Positions 15,445-23,726 of a stretch of DNA of 29,653 nucleotides are shown piece after piece; the first letter of the stretch is position 1, and each line of letters starts with the position of its first letter. The notes under the pieces are model-generated. The model saw nothing but the letters and a program-made list of their open reading frames with translations. It was not told the DNA's origin and did no database searches. Both the position numbers and the translations under genes were made by a program. Location of the stretch: NCBI GenBank assembly GCA_002412495.1, contig DHVE01000104.1, positions 1 through 29,653 of the forward strand, given 5' to 3'. Origin of the DNA: Betaproteobacteria bacterium UBA5216. GTDB lineage: Bacteria > Pseudomonadota > Gammaproteobacteria > Burkholderiales > SG8-41.

Positions 15445-16146
15445 TCAACGTATCGGCAGGAACACCGCCGTGGCCACGCTTTGCACCACCTTCACCACGG
15501 TCCGGTTATAACGACCCGCTAAAACCTTTGAGAGCACATCCAGGCCCGCGATGATTTTGCCGAAGTCGCGTTCAAAGGCGAGATTCGGCACGGGACCGGA
15601 TCCTTCGTTGGACAGCAACATCAGTTCGCCCGCCGCGTTTCGCGTGTTGGAGAGCTTCCAGACGGCGATTTCCACGTTGCGCGCGGCGTTGTAGAGGCCT
15701 TGCGGATCCACATCGTCGAGCACAAAAAATTCCGTTTTGTCGTTGAAGGCGCTTTGCACCATGCTCGCCAGACCAACCACGAACGCCAGCACGCGGTCAC
15801 CGGCGAAGTCCGCGCGAAACGCGAGTTGAATGGCTTGCGCACCGCGTTGCAGCTGGAGATCCTCGAATTGCCAGCCGTGATGCCGGTCAAAAATGCGCGA
15901 CACGGCGGCCTCGACGCCGCGCTGTCCGCTTTTCTTTAACTCACGCGGATTGCGCCGGTATAGCCGCTCGGCGAGCACGCGCAGGCTGGCGAAAAGTTCC
16001 TGCTGATGGGTCTCGGTGACGCGATCCAGATCGGTCTTGGCAAAATGCGAAGTGGAAAAACCGTCCGAGCCCGGTTTGGGTGGCGCGGTGCGATGGCTGG
16101 TGCAGGCGGGCAGCAATGCCGCGCACAGCAGAAAAATAAGTCGCAT
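15445..16146 (-). CDS. Putative lipoprotein, function unknown
   Basis: The 233-residue protein starts with a short hydrophobic stretch and lipobox-like LLPAC (MRLIFLLCAALLPACTS), so export and lipid anchoring are likely. An in-frame ATG at 16158 would add 4 residues and cannot be excluded. The mature protein is helical, with HQQELFASLRVLAERLYRRNPRELKKSG, FEDLQLQRGAQAIQLAFR, GLYNAARNVEIAVWKLSNTRNAAGELMLLSNE and a C-terminal amphipathic or hydrophobic part. I recognise no named domain or catalytic motif. It lies 50 nt upstream of Bug (5) in the same direction and is divergent from the membrane protein at 16239, so its link to the Bug genes may be positional only. Confidence 0.65.
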   Translation of the reverse strand: MRLIFLLCAALLPACTSHRTAPPKPGSDGFSTSHFAKTDLDRVTETHQQELFASLRVLAERLYRRNPRELKKSGQRGVEAAVSRIFDRHHGWQFEDLQLQRGAQAIQLAFRADFAGDRVLAFVVGLASMVQSAFNDKTEFFVLDDVDPQGLYNAARNVEIAVWKLSNTRNAAGELMLLSNEGSGPVPNLAFERDFGKIIAGLDVLSKVLAGRYNRTVVKVVQSVATAVFLPIR

Positions 16147-16238
16147 TCGTGATTGCATGCGACATCATAGCGCGAAGCGCGCGTGCGAGTGAACGGCGGA
16201 TTGTTGTTATAGTGCGCGTTGTGCAAGGGAGAACGATC

Positions 16239-16751
16239 ATGAATCTGGCGCTGTATAAACGCTCGCTATGGATCAATGCCGCGCTGGCCGTCGTGCTGCT
16301 GGCGTGCGCCTGGTATTACGACGCGATGTTGATCGCCATGCTGTGTGTCGCGGCGGTGTTGTGGCAGGTGCTGCGCCTGTTTTATTATTTGCTGCGCTGG
16401 AATCGCGCGGGATTGGCGGCGGGCGGCATCCGTTTGCTGATTTGGGTGTCGGCCACCACGGGCGTCATGATGACGCTTGATCATTACTCCAGTTTGACGC
16501 AAGCGCGGGGTGAGGCGCTGGTACAGGCATTGCAGGCGTATCGTGCACGCGAGGGGCGTTACCCGCAGTCGCTCGAGGCGCTGGCACCGCGTGACATTAC
16601 GCAAATTCCGGAGGTGGCGCTGGCGCCGAGCAGCGGGAGAAAATTTCACTACCGCTTGGTGGAGAACCAATTTCGACTGATGTATGTCATCGGATTTCGC
16701 ATGGCTTCGGAGTACGATTCGGAAAAAGCCAAGTGGGAATCGCTGGATTAG
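16239..16751 (+). CDS. Membrane protein with pilin-like C-terminal region, function unknown
   Basis: The 170-residue protein has two or three N-terminal membrane helices (about residues 9-27, 30-50 and 62-80). The soluble tail starting near ARGEALVQALQAYRAREGRYPQSLEALAP resembles the segment after the transmembrane helix in type II secretion pseudopilins (a long helix, then a GRYP..L..L turn), but the typical N-terminal pilin methylation site is absent. The ATG at 16239 follows AAGGGAGAA and fits the first helix; the frame upstream from 16149 is unlike protein. No functional link to neighbours is evident. Confidence 0.6.
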   Translation: MNLALYKRSLWINAALAVVLLACAWYYDAMLIAMLCVAAVLWQVLRLFYYLLRWNRAGLAAGGIRLLIWVSATTGVMMTLDHYSSLTQARGEALVQALQAYRAREGRYPQSLEALAPRDITQIPEVALAPSSGRKFHYRLVENQFRLMYVIGFRMASEYDSEKAKWESLD

Positions 16752-16829
16752 CAGTACGCTGCTATATGCTAAAAATATTCAATAAATACAATTACTTACG
16801 TTAACAGGGCTAATAAGGGAGCACCGGCA

Positions 16830-17606
16830 ATGGCATTGGTCGAATACAGGGAAGAAGGCGGCATCGCCTACATCACGTTAAACCGTCCGGAAAAACTCAA
16901 CGCGTTTTCCGATGAAGTCAGCAGCGCGTTTTGCGATGCGCTCTACCGGTTGAACGACGACGGCAACGCGCGCATCGGCATACTTTCCGGCAACGGACGT
17001 GCGTTTTGCAGCGGCGCGGATGTGCGACAGCGTCAGCTGCGCGCCAAGGAAGAACTCGAAAAATTGAGCAGTCCGGCGGGGCGCGGCGGTAATTTTCGCG
17101 ATCCGTTTTTTCGCTCGGCCAATTCAAAGCCGATCATTGCCGCCGTGCATGGCTACGTGTATGGCCTCGGCGTGCGCATAGCGCTGTATGCCGATTTGCT
17201 GGTGGCGGCGCGCGACGCCAAGTTTCAGATCACCGAGACGCCGCGCGGCCTGGACAGCACGGCTTTCTGGATGATGCTGCAAAATCTCGGCGCAGGCATG
17301 TTCGCCACTGACGTGGCGTTGACGGGCCGCACCTGGACCGCGGAAGAGGCCGCCAAACACGGCTTGCTGACGCGTCTGTGCGAGACCGGGGAGCAGGTGA
17401 AGGTCGCCGAGGGGCTGGCGCAGGAAATTCTCAAGAATCCGCCGTTGGCGGTGCAGGCGGTGGTGGCGGCGCGGCGTTCCATGCTGCACGAACTCGACGT
17501 GAAGGCGCACGCGGTCGGTCCGCGCGGATTGCATCTCACGGCGGATTTTCGCGAAAGCGCCACCGCGTTTCTGGAGAAACGCAAGCCGGTCTATCGCGGG
17601 ATGTAG
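16830..17606 (+). CDS. Enoyl-CoA hydratase/isomerase (crotonase) family protein
   Basis: The 258-residue protein has full crotonase length. It starts with YITLNRPEKLNAFS, has the oxyanion-hole stretch GRAFCSGADV (residues 56-65) and a second one at AAVHGYVYGLGVRIALYADL (residues 105-122). E136 in ITETPRGL sits at the usual catalytic Glu position, but the segment after it (RGLDSTAFWMM) departs from the common LG..P..GG form, so hydratase activity is not certain. Isomerase, hydrolase or decarboxylase members share this fold. It is preceded by an A/T-rich 78-bp gap that could hold its promoter. It converges with the MmgE/PrpD gene, 20 nt between stops. Confidence 0.85.
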   Translation: MALVEYREEGGIAYITLNRPEKLNAFSDEVSSAFCDALYRLNDDGNARIGILSGNGRAFCSGADVRQRQLRAKEELEKLSSPAGRGGNFRDPFFRSANSKPIIAAVHGYVYGLGVRIALYADLLVAARDAKFQITETPRGLDSTAFWMMLQNLGAGMFATDVALTGRTWTAEEAAKHGLLTRLCETGEQVKVAEGLAQEILKNPPLAVQAVVAARRSMLHELDVKAHAVGPRGLHLTADFRESATAFLEKRKPVYRGM

Positions 17607-17626
17607 CGGGCGAGGCGTGCAGGAGG

Positions 17627-19027
17627 CTACGGCGCGCCCAGCCGGGCAGTGAGCGCGCTTATCTCGTCGCACGACTCGATGTCCAACACGTGTTCACGAA
17701 TTTCTTCGGCACGCGCCCTGGGGAGCACGCGTTGCGCATTGGCCATGAATTTGGCTTCGATCGCGGCGGGCTCCAACGGGTTGTCGAGCGAGCCGGCGTT
17801 GACGTCTTCGCGCGCGCCGAGCACGCGGCCATCGTTGGTGATGATTTCGACGCCGCCGCTGTAGTGTTGCGGAAAATTCGATTGGGAATCGATGGCGTAT
17901 TCCACCTTGGCGGCGAGGGCGCGAATCGCGGGATCGTGCAGCGCCTCTGCCGACATTTCGTGCAGCGTAAATTGCCGGCGCACCACCGCGCACGCCACGG
18001 AAAAATAGACACTGAATTGCGCGGCGGCTATGTCGCCTGGCGCGAGTTTGGCCGCGCGCGGCTCGCACACGGTGTCGATGGCGGCTGCCGGCAGCAGCAC
18101 GCGGATGGCGCGAATATCCTCCACGCGCAGATTGTGTGTGTTGACAAGTGCCAGCGTGGCATTAATTGGCGCGTGGTTGAAAAAACACGAGGGCCGCATC
18201 TTGATCATGATGCCGTCGAATTCCCAATGCGCGCCGAGTTTGTCGGGAATGGCGGCGATGTCGATGGCCGCGGCCGGGGTGTTCAAATAGGTGGTGAACA
18301 GGCCGAATTTTCCCTCGTAGGGCGTGCGTGATCCCATGAACCCTTCACGGGCCAGCATGGCGGCGGTGATGGCGCCCACGCCCGGCCAGCCGGCTTCCAG
18401 CCGTTTGGTCCAGGCGTCGGTGGTTGCAAACTCTCGATTGCCCGCCGTGGTGCTGTACACAATGCCTTGCGCCGTGGCGAGACGGGCCGCGTCAAGCCCC
18501 AGCAGTTTGCCGGCGACCAGCACGCTGCCGAATGAGCCGACGATACCCACCGCATTAAATCCCGCCGGTGAAAATCCGCCACGTGCGGCCATGCCGATGC
18601 GCACCGCGCATTCCATGCCGGCAACGTAGGCGCTCAGCACGGCCTTGCCGCTTGCCTTCGCAAACGCGCCCGCGCCCAATGCGCAGGGCACGCAAAACGC
18701 GCTGGGATGCAGGCGCCCGCGTATGGATGTGTCGTCGTATTCCAGACCGTGGAGCAGCATGCCGTTCATCAAGACCGCATCGCGCAGGGCAAATTTTTCC
18801 AACATGCCGATTACGGTGTAATCACCGCTGCTGGACATGCCCAGTGCGCGAATCCCGGCGCATGCCTTGCGTGCGTACTCGAAGCCGGACGCGGCCAGGG
18901 CGATACCAATCGAATCCAGCAGGTGCAGTTTGGCTTTTGCGCGGATGGCGGCTGGGATGGCGGCGTAGTCCAGGCCGATGACAAAAGCGGCCAGCGTTTC
19001 GGCAATAGTTGGTGCGGTTGCGGGCAT
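17627..19027 (-). CDS. MmgE/PrpD family protein (2-methylcitrate dehydratase-like)
   Basis: The 466-residue protein has typical length for MmgE/PrpD, a family that includes 2-methylcitrate dehydratase, cis-aconitate decarboxylase and iminodisuccinate epimerase, all acting on di- or tricarboxylates. Landmarks are AKLHLLDSIGIALAASG near the N-terminus, LLHGLEYDDT (the conserved H-x-x-x-(F/Y)DD stretch), HPSAFCVPCALGAGAFAKASGK, FNAVGIVGSFGSVLVAGKLLGLD and a C-terminal VEIITNDGRVLGA domain. The start is the ATG at 19027 (MPATAPTIAETLAAFVIGL); the frame runs upstream to 19207 without family character and over the opposing promoter. It is divergent from the TauD tandem. It could process a carboxylate delivered by the Bug receptors. 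Confidence 0.88.
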   Translation of the reverse strand: MPATAPTIAETLAAFVIGLDYAAIPAAIRAKAKLHLLDSIGIALAASGFEYARKACAGIRALGMSSSGDYTVIGMLEKFALRDAVLMNGMLLHGLEYDDTSIRGRLHPSAFCVPCALGAGAFAKASGKAVLSAYVAGMECAVRIGMAARGGFSPAGFNAVGIVGSFGSVLVAGKLLGLDAARLATAQGIVYSTTAGNREFATTDAWTKRLEAGWPGVGAITAAMLAREGFMGSRTPYEGKFGLFTTYLNTPAAAIDIAAIPDKLGAHWEFDGIMIKMRPSCFFNHAPINATLALVNTHNLRVEDIRAIRVLLPAAAIDTVCEPRAAKLAPGDIAAAQFSVYFSVACAVVRRQFTLHEMSAEALHDPAIRALAAKVEYAIDSQSNFPQHYSGGVEIITNDGRVLGAREDVNAGSLDNPLEPAAIEAKFMANAQRVLPRARAEEIREHVLDIESCDEISALTARLGAP

Positions 19028-19102
19028 ATGGAATCTCACGTGCGATGTGGGTATCGAGGATAGTCGTACCCGTGCGCATACGGCAAGCGGAGGCTCGCAT
19101 TG

Positions 19103-19131
19103 TTGACACCGCCCAAGGCGCTGCATAGCAT
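19103..19131 (+). promoter_or_regulatory. Sigma-70-type promoter for the TauD-TauD-Bug operon
   Basis: A perfect -35 TTGACA (19103-19108), 17-bp spacer and -10 TAGCAT (19126-19131, 4 of 6). It gives a leader of about 100 nt before the ATG at 19239. It lies in the divergent gap with the MmgE/PrpD gene. Confidence 0.6.
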
Positions 19132-19238
19132 AGCCGTCGCTTGGGACGATACGACGCCGCCACGTATTGCCGTATACAAGTCCGGCGAAACGCGGTGCGG
19201 CAAACAATCCGGTTTACGCGTAGCGAGGAGCAGGCCAT

Positions 19239-20129
19239 ATGTTGACCGTACGAAAAACGAATTCGGTGCTCGGCGCCGAAATACTGGGCGTCGATCTGTC
19301 GCGGCCAATTGACGGCGCGACGGCTGCCGAAATCGACCGGTTGTGGCTGGAGCACGAAGTGATTTTCTTCCGTGATCAAAAGCTGAGTCCGGAGGATCAC
19401 ATCCGCTTCAGCGAACAACTGGGGCCGGTTGAAGTGCATGTGCGCACGGATTGCTGCCGGCCCGGCTACCCGAAAGTCTTTATTGTTTCCAACATCTTCG
19501 AGAATGGCAAACCCATTGGGGCGGGCGATGCCGGTACCATCTGGCATTCCGACGGCTGCTGCTACGACAAGCCGAGCCGCGGTTCGTTGTTGTACGCGCG
19601 TCAGGTGCCCATGAAGGATGGCGTTGTGCTGGGTGACACGATGTTCAGCAGCATGACCCGGGCCTACGAGGCATTGCCGTCCGACATGCAGCGCAAGTTG
19701 GCGGGACTGAAGGCGGTGAACTCTTACGTAAAAGGGTATTCACGGCCACGCAAGACGGGACCGATACCGCCACTCACGGAAGCGCAAAAAAGCAAGGTGC
19801 CCGATCTTGAGATTCCAGTCGTGCGCAAACATCCGTTTACCGGCAAGCCGTGTTTGTTCGTGAACGAGGGATACACCACGCGTATTACCGGTGTGTCCGA
19901 GGCGGAGAGCAAGGAATTGCTCGACTACCTCTTCCAGCATGTCACCCGGCCCGAGTTTATTTATCGCCATCAGTGGCACGAAGGTGATCTGCTGGTTTGG
20001 GACAACTGCGCGACGCAGCACTGCGCCATCCTGGATTACCCGCCGCTGTTGCGACGCATGGAGCGCACAACCATCACCGGTATCGCGTCCGTCAAGGACG
20101 GCGAATACCGGGTGGCCCAGGCGGCTTAG
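19239..20129 (+). CDS. TauD/TfdA-family dioxygenase (2), tandem paralogue with paired cysteines
   Basis: The 296-residue Fe(II)/2-oxoglutarate dioxygenase has the H-x-D motif IWHSDG (H103, D105), distal H260 in WDNCATQHCAILDYP, and Arg in RRMERTT for 2-oxoglutarate. It starts with NSVLGAEILGVDLSRPI. Unusually, Cys-Cys pairs occur at C72-C73 (RTDCCR) and C107-C108 (SDGCCY), the latter two residues after the iron-binding Asp, and more cysteines flank the distal His (C256, C261). The next gene keeps both Cys pairs. The ATG at 19239 follows GAGGAGCAGG. It is 3 nt from the following gene and very similar to it, so this is a tandem duplication. Confidence 0.88.
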   Translation: MLTVRKTNSVLGAEILGVDLSRPIDGATAAEIDRLWLEHEVIFFRDQKLSPEDHIRFSEQLGPVEVHVRTDCCRPGYPKVFIVSNIFENGKPIGAGDAGTIWHSDGCCYDKPSRGSLLYARQVPMKDGVVLGDTMFSSMTRAYEALPSDMQRKLAGLKAVNSYVKGYSRPRKTGPIPPLTEAQKSKVPDLEIPVVRKHPFTGKPCLFVNEGYTTRITGVSEAESKELLDYLFQHVTRPEFIYRHQWHEGDLLVWDNCATQHCAILDYPPLLRRMERTTITGIASVKDGEYRVAQAA

Positions 20130-20132
20130 GCG

Positions 20133-21020
20133 ATGAGCGCTATCACGTCTCATCCGACCGGCGCGGCGCTGGGCGCCGAAATTCGCGGCGTTGATCTGTC
20201 GCAGCCACTGAGCGGTGCCGATGCGGCGCGGATCAATGACATGTGGCTGAAACATGAAGTCATTTACTTTCGCGGACAAAAACTCACGCCGGCACAACAC
20301 ATCGGTTTCAGCGAACACTTTGGCGACGTGGAAGTGCATGTGCGCACCGACTGTTGCCGCGCGGACTATCCGAAGATATTCGTGGTATCGAACATTATCG
20401 AGAACGGCAAGCCGATAGGCGCGGGCGATGCGGGCACGCGCTGGCACTTTGATGGGTGTTGCACCGAGAAGCCCAGCCGGGGATCGCTGCTCTACGCAAA
20501 AATCGTTCCGGTAAGAGACGGCATGGTGCTGGGCGACACAATGTTCAGCAGCATGACCCGCGCGTACGCCGCGTTGCCCGCCGAGTGGAAACAGCGGCTG
20601 AGCGGCATGAAGGCGATCAACTCCTATGTCAAAGGCTACTACCGCCCCGTGCGGGCCACGAAGCGGCCTGAACTGACGGCCGAACAATTAAAGAAAGTGC
20701 CGGAGCTGGAAGTGCCCATCGTGCGGCGTCATCCATTGACCGGAAAACCGTGCCTGTTCGTGAACGAAACATTCACCGCGCGCGTGGCGAATGTCAGCGA
20801 CGCCGAAAGCAACGAGATCCTCGATTTTCTGTTCGCGCATGTCACCCAACCGGCATTCATTTACCGGCACGGTTGGCGCGAGGGCGACTTGCTGGCGTGG
20901 GACAATTGCTCAACCTTGCATTGCGCGATCGCCGACTACATGCCGCTGCATCGCCTGATGGAGCGCACCACGATCATGGGTACGGCGAGCGTGCATGATT
21001 CCATGGCGCAGGTGGCATGA
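20133..21020 (+). CDS. TauD/TfdA-family dioxygenase (3), tandem paralogue with paired cysteines
   Basis: The 295-residue paralogue of the preceding gene is identical at more than half of positions by eye, with long shared runs such as IENGKPIGAGDAGT, LGDTMFSSMTRAY, NSYVKGY and TGKPCLFVNE. The iron site is RWHFDG (H105, D107) with the distal His in WDNCSTLHCAIADY. The Cys pairs are conserved (C74-C75 and C109-C110). Differences next to the metal motif (IWHSDGCCYDK versus RWHFDGCCTEK) suggest a related but different substrate. It is tightly coupled, 3 nt after its twin, and 16 nt before the Bug gene, which may bring in the substrate of both. Confidence 0.88.
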   Translation: MSAITSHPTGAALGAEIRGVDLSQPLSGADAARINDMWLKHEVIYFRGQKLTPAQHIGFSEHFGDVEVHVRTDCCRADYPKIFVVSNIIENGKPIGAGDAGTRWHFDGCCTEKPSRGSLLYAKIVPVRDGMVLGDTMFSSMTRAYAALPAEWKQRLSGMKAINSYVKGYYRPVRATKRPELTAEQLKKVPELEVPIVRRHPLTGKPCLFVNETFTARVANVSDAESNEILDFLFAHVTQPAFIYRHGWREGDLLAWDNCSTLHCAIADYMPLHRLMERTTIMGTASVHDSMAQVA

Positions 21021-21036
21021 GGCGGGGGAACAGGTA

Positions 21037-22035
21037 ATGCGTAAAATGCTGTCAGGGAGTGTGCTGTCGCTTAGCGTACTTTTCGTGCTTCGCGTGCTGT
21101 GCGTCGCGGGGAGCGCGTACGCGCAGTCCGTTGACAATTCGACTTATCCAATGCGGCCGATACGCATGATCAACCCGTATGCGCCGGGCGGCGCGGTCGA
21201 TGTGGTGGCGCGTCCGTTTGCGCAAAAACTCACCGAGTCGCTGGGGCAGACCGTGATTATCGATAATCGTCCCGGTGCCGGTACCAATATCGGCACGGAG
21301 ATGGTGGTGCGCGCGAGTCCGGACGGCTACACCATTCTGCTGACTTCCGCGGTGATTGCCACCAACGTGGCGCTCTATAAATTGCCGTTTGATGCCACGC
21401 GCGACCTGGCGCCGATTTCCCAGCCGTTGCAATCGCCATTCGTGCTGGCGATTCATCCCGCGTTGCCGCCGAAAACCACACAGGAGTTTTTGGCGCTGGC
21501 GCGCGGCAAGCCGGGCGAGATATCCTTTGCGTCGTCCGGCGCCGGCACCACCACCCATTTGATGATGGAGCTGTTCAAGTCGCTCGGCAAGGTCAACATC
21601 CTGCACGTGCCCTACAAAGGCGGCGCACCGGCTATCAATGCCGTGATTGGCGGCGAAGTGCAAATGACGATGTTGCCGGTCAGTATCGTCATGCCGCAAG
21701 CGCGAGGCGGGAGGCTGCGGGCATTGGCGGTGACCAGCGCGAAGCGTCTGGCGCAAATTCCAGAATTGCCGACGGTGGCTGAATCCGGTGTGCCCGGGTT
21801 TGATCCCATCGGGTGGTACGGATTTTTTGCGCCCGCCGGCACGCCGCGCCCGGTGATTCTGCGGCTCAATGGCGATATCAATCGTATTTTGCAGATGCCG
21901 GATGTGGCAGAGCGTTTTTTCGCCAACGGCATGTTTCCGGCGGGCGGCCCGCCGGAGGTGTTGCGCGATCACCTGCGTGGCGAGATCAATCGCTGGAGCA
22001 AAGTGATCAAGGATGCGGGCATCAAGCCGGAGTAG
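21037..22035 (+). CDS. Bug/TctC-family receptor (6)
   Basis: The 332-residue receptor has a signal peptide (MRKMLSGSVLSLSVLFVLRV, cleavage near AYAQS) and YPMRPIRMINPYAPGGAVDVVAR, VIIDNRPGAGTNIG, SPDGYTILLTS, FDATRDLAPISQP, HPALPPKTTQEFLALARGKPG and HVPYKGGAPAINAVIGGE. The VPF position of the first block is changed to NPY. The ATG at 21037 starts the signal peptide; the in-frame ATG at 20995 lies inside the dioxygenase gene. It is the last gene of the operon behind the 19103 promoter and the only Bug gene on the plus strand. Its pairing with two dioxygenases mirrors the Bug/TauD pairing at 11822-11943. Confidence 0.9.
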   Translation: MRKMLSGSVLSLSVLFVLRVLCVAGSAYAQSVDNSTYPMRPIRMINPYAPGGAVDVVARPFAQKLTESLGQTVIIDNRPGAGTNIGTEMVVRASPDGYTILLTSAVIATNVALYKLPFDATRDLAPISQPLQSPFVLAIHPALPPKTTQEFLALARGKPGEISFASSGAGTTTHLMMELFKSLGKVNILHVPYKGGAPAINAVIGGEVQMTMLPVSIVMPQARGGRLRALAVTSAKRLAQIPELPTVAESGVPGFDPIGWYGFFAPAGTPRPVILRLNGDINRILQMPDVAERFFANGMFPAGGPPEVLRDHLRGEINRWSKVIKDAGIKPE

Positions 22036-22144
22036 GAAATATCAGTATCAGCATTATGCGTCGCGGGCAGTCGATGCGATCCACGAACGCCGCAGTCTAA
22101 TAAAGATACATCGTGGAATGCTGCCGCTGCGTATCCACTCGTGA

Positions 22145-22173
22145 TTGACCGAGTCGGGGCGCAACGCTATATT
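22145..22173 (+). promoter_or_regulatory. Sigma-70-type promoter upstream of the VOC-led cluster
   Basis: TTGACC (22145-22150), 17-bp spacer and TATATT (22168-22173) each match consensus at five of six positions. A start near 22180 would give a leader of about 138 nt before the ATG at 22318, containing the 22213-22238 hairpin. The remaining sequence of the 22036-22317 gap shows no gene. Confidence 0.6.
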
Positions 22174-22212
22174 GCCCCTCCGCAGTGCATCGCATCGTGT
22201 CATCGTGATTAG

Positions 22213-22238
22213 GGTTTGCGCAGGACGCTGCGCAAGCC
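22213..22238 (+). repeat. Leader hairpin, 11-bp stem
   Basis: GGTTTGCGCAG (22213-22223) pairs with CTGCGCAAGCC (22228-22238), with one G-T wobble and a GACG loop. No T tract follows, so it is not a standard terminator. It lies in the predicted 5' leader of the VOC gene and might affect mRNA stability or be a regulator site. Confidence 0.5.
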
Positions 22239-22317
22239 GCGGAACCGTAATGCGTCGATCGCGTGCCTAACGAAATCGCTTGATCCCTCACAGCCACTCA
22301 CCGCAAGGAGCAACACC

Positions 22318-22731
22318 ATGGCGCGTATTCAGCATCTGGCCATCGCCAGTCAGGACCCGGAAAAGCAGGCGGACTTTTACAAGAAGGTTTTCGGCTGGCA
22401 GGAAGTTCGGCGCCTCGATAATCCGCGCGCGCGCGGCGTGGTGTTGACCGACGGGGCGATCAATATTTCCGTGCTGTATTTCAAGCAGGATCAGATCGAC
22501 CGCGGTTTGGGATTCACCGGCCCGCATCACTTCGGTGTTTATGTTGATGATCTCGAAGGCACCGCGAACAAATGCCTCGCGAATGGCGCTGTTGCTTATT
22601 CCGAATTGCCCGAAGAAGCCACCGAGGTGAATTACCGGTCCAAGCGGTCGGACAAGTTCAAAGGGTTTGAAAACGGCTTGTTCGACATCGCCGACGAGCC
22701 CTGGATCGGCGCGGGCAAGGTCAAGGCCTGA
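22318..22731 (+). CDS. VOC-family protein (glyoxalase/bleomycin-resistance fold)
   Basis: The 137-residue single-domain VOC protein has the typical repeat of beta-alpha-beta-beta-beta modules: MARIQHLAIASQDPEKQADFYKKVFGW at the start (H6 in ligand position), HHFGVYVDDLEG in the middle (H71), and ENGLFDIADEPW near the end, where Asp replaces the usual Glu metal ligand. The family includes glyoxalase I, methylmalonyl-CoA epimerase and ring-cleavage dioxygenases; a lyase or epimerase role in the downstream pathway is plausible. The ATG at 22318 is preceded by AAGGAG, while the frame upstream from 22216 is non-coding in character. It heads the plus-strand cluster that runs to 28154. Confidence 0.8.
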   Translation: MARIQHLAIASQDPEKQADFYKKVFGWQEVRRLDNPRARGVVLTDGAINISVLYFKQDQIDRGLGFTGPHHFGVYVDDLEGTANKCLANGAVAYSELPEEATEVNYRSKRSDKFKGFENGLFDIADEPWIGAGKVKA

Positions 22732-22832
22732 GAGAATAGAAGCGCCGCCAGCGCGGCGTGGCCACGGCATTCCGCTGCCGTGCGTAATGTGCGACGATAG
22801 TGCTTCAACCCCCTTATCCGAAAGGAGCCGCG

Positions 22833-23714
22833 ATGGGCACGACTTACGAATACACCACCGAAGACCTCGAATACCTGCGCCACGGCGAGCGCGCGCTTAA
22901 ACTGCGCCTCTACAAGCCGAAAGGCGCCGGGCCGTTTCCGCTGGTGGTCGATTTGCACGGCGGCGCATGGGGCAAGGGCAGCCTCGAAGAATGCCGGGGG
23001 CGCGATGAAGTGCTGGCCCAGGCCGGACTGCTGGTCGCGGCTCTCGATTTCCGTGACGGCAAGGATGGTTATCCGACCGCTTTTGTGGACATCAATTATG
23101 CAATCCGCTGGCTCAAGGCGAGGGCACACGCGGGGCAGTTGCAAACGCGCGCCGATCTCGTGGGCATCTGCGGGCAATCGAGCGGCGGGCATCTGGCAAT
23201 GCTGGCGGCGATGCGGCCGCAGGATGCGCGTTACACCGCCATACCGTTGCCGGCGGGTTCGCCCGCGGTGGACGCGAGCGTGCGTTGTGTCGCGATGGCG
23301 TGGCCGGTGATCAACCCGCTGTCGCGCTTTCGCAATGCGCTGCGCGAGCGCGCCAAGGGCACGGCGTGGGTGGGTGATATCCCCGAACGGCAGGGCGGCT
23401 TCTGGAAGAACGACGAGAACATGGCGGAGGGCAACCCGATGCTGATGCTGGAGCGCGGTGAAAAAGTGCCGATGCTTCCGGCGCTTTGGGTGCAGGGCCG
23501 GCCCGACCCGGTGCATGACTATCGTGACCCCGAGTCGCCTGTCGCGTTGAATGAGCCGGAGCGATTCGCGGCGAATTATCGCAAGGCCGGCGGCACGATT
23601 GATCTGCTGTATATTGATCAAGCGGCCCGTACTACGGCCGCGGCCCGCGATCCGATTGCGGCTTTCTTCCTGCGTGAATTGGTCGAGGGAAACACGGCCA
23701 AGGCCGCCGCGTAG
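22833..23714 (+). CDS. Alpha/beta hydrolase, esterase/formamidase-like, apparent loss of catalytic His
   Basis: The 293-residue protein belongs to the HGG-type alpha/beta hydrolases (hormone-sensitive-lipase or kynurenine-formamidase-like). It has the oxyanion motif HGGAW (residues 42-46) and nucleophile elbow GQSSG (S116). D225 in QGRPDPVHDY is at the acid position. The C-terminal loop that normally carries the catalytic His (after DLLYIDQ, about residue 265) reads AARTTAAARDP with no His; H228 just after the acid is the only nearby candidate. The enzyme may therefore be inactive, use H228, or do something else. The ATG at 22833 follows AAAGGAG. It lies between the VOC and CoA-transferase genes. 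Confidence 0.8.
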   Translation: MGTTYEYTTEDLEYLRHGERALKLRLYKPKGAGPFPLVVDLHGGAWGKGSLEECRGRDEVLAQAGLLVAALDFRDGKDGYPTAFVDINYAIRWLKARAHAGQLQTRADLVGICGQSSGGHLAMLAAMRPQDARYTAIPLPAGSPAVDASVRCVAMAWPVINPLSRFRNALRERAKGTAWVGDIPERQGGFWKNDENMAEGNPMLMLERGEKVPMLPALWVQGRPDPVHDYRDPESPVALNEPERFAANYRKAGGTIDLLYIDQAARTTAAARDPIAAFFLRELVEGNTAKAAA

Positions 23715-23726
23715 CGTCTGACGTAC

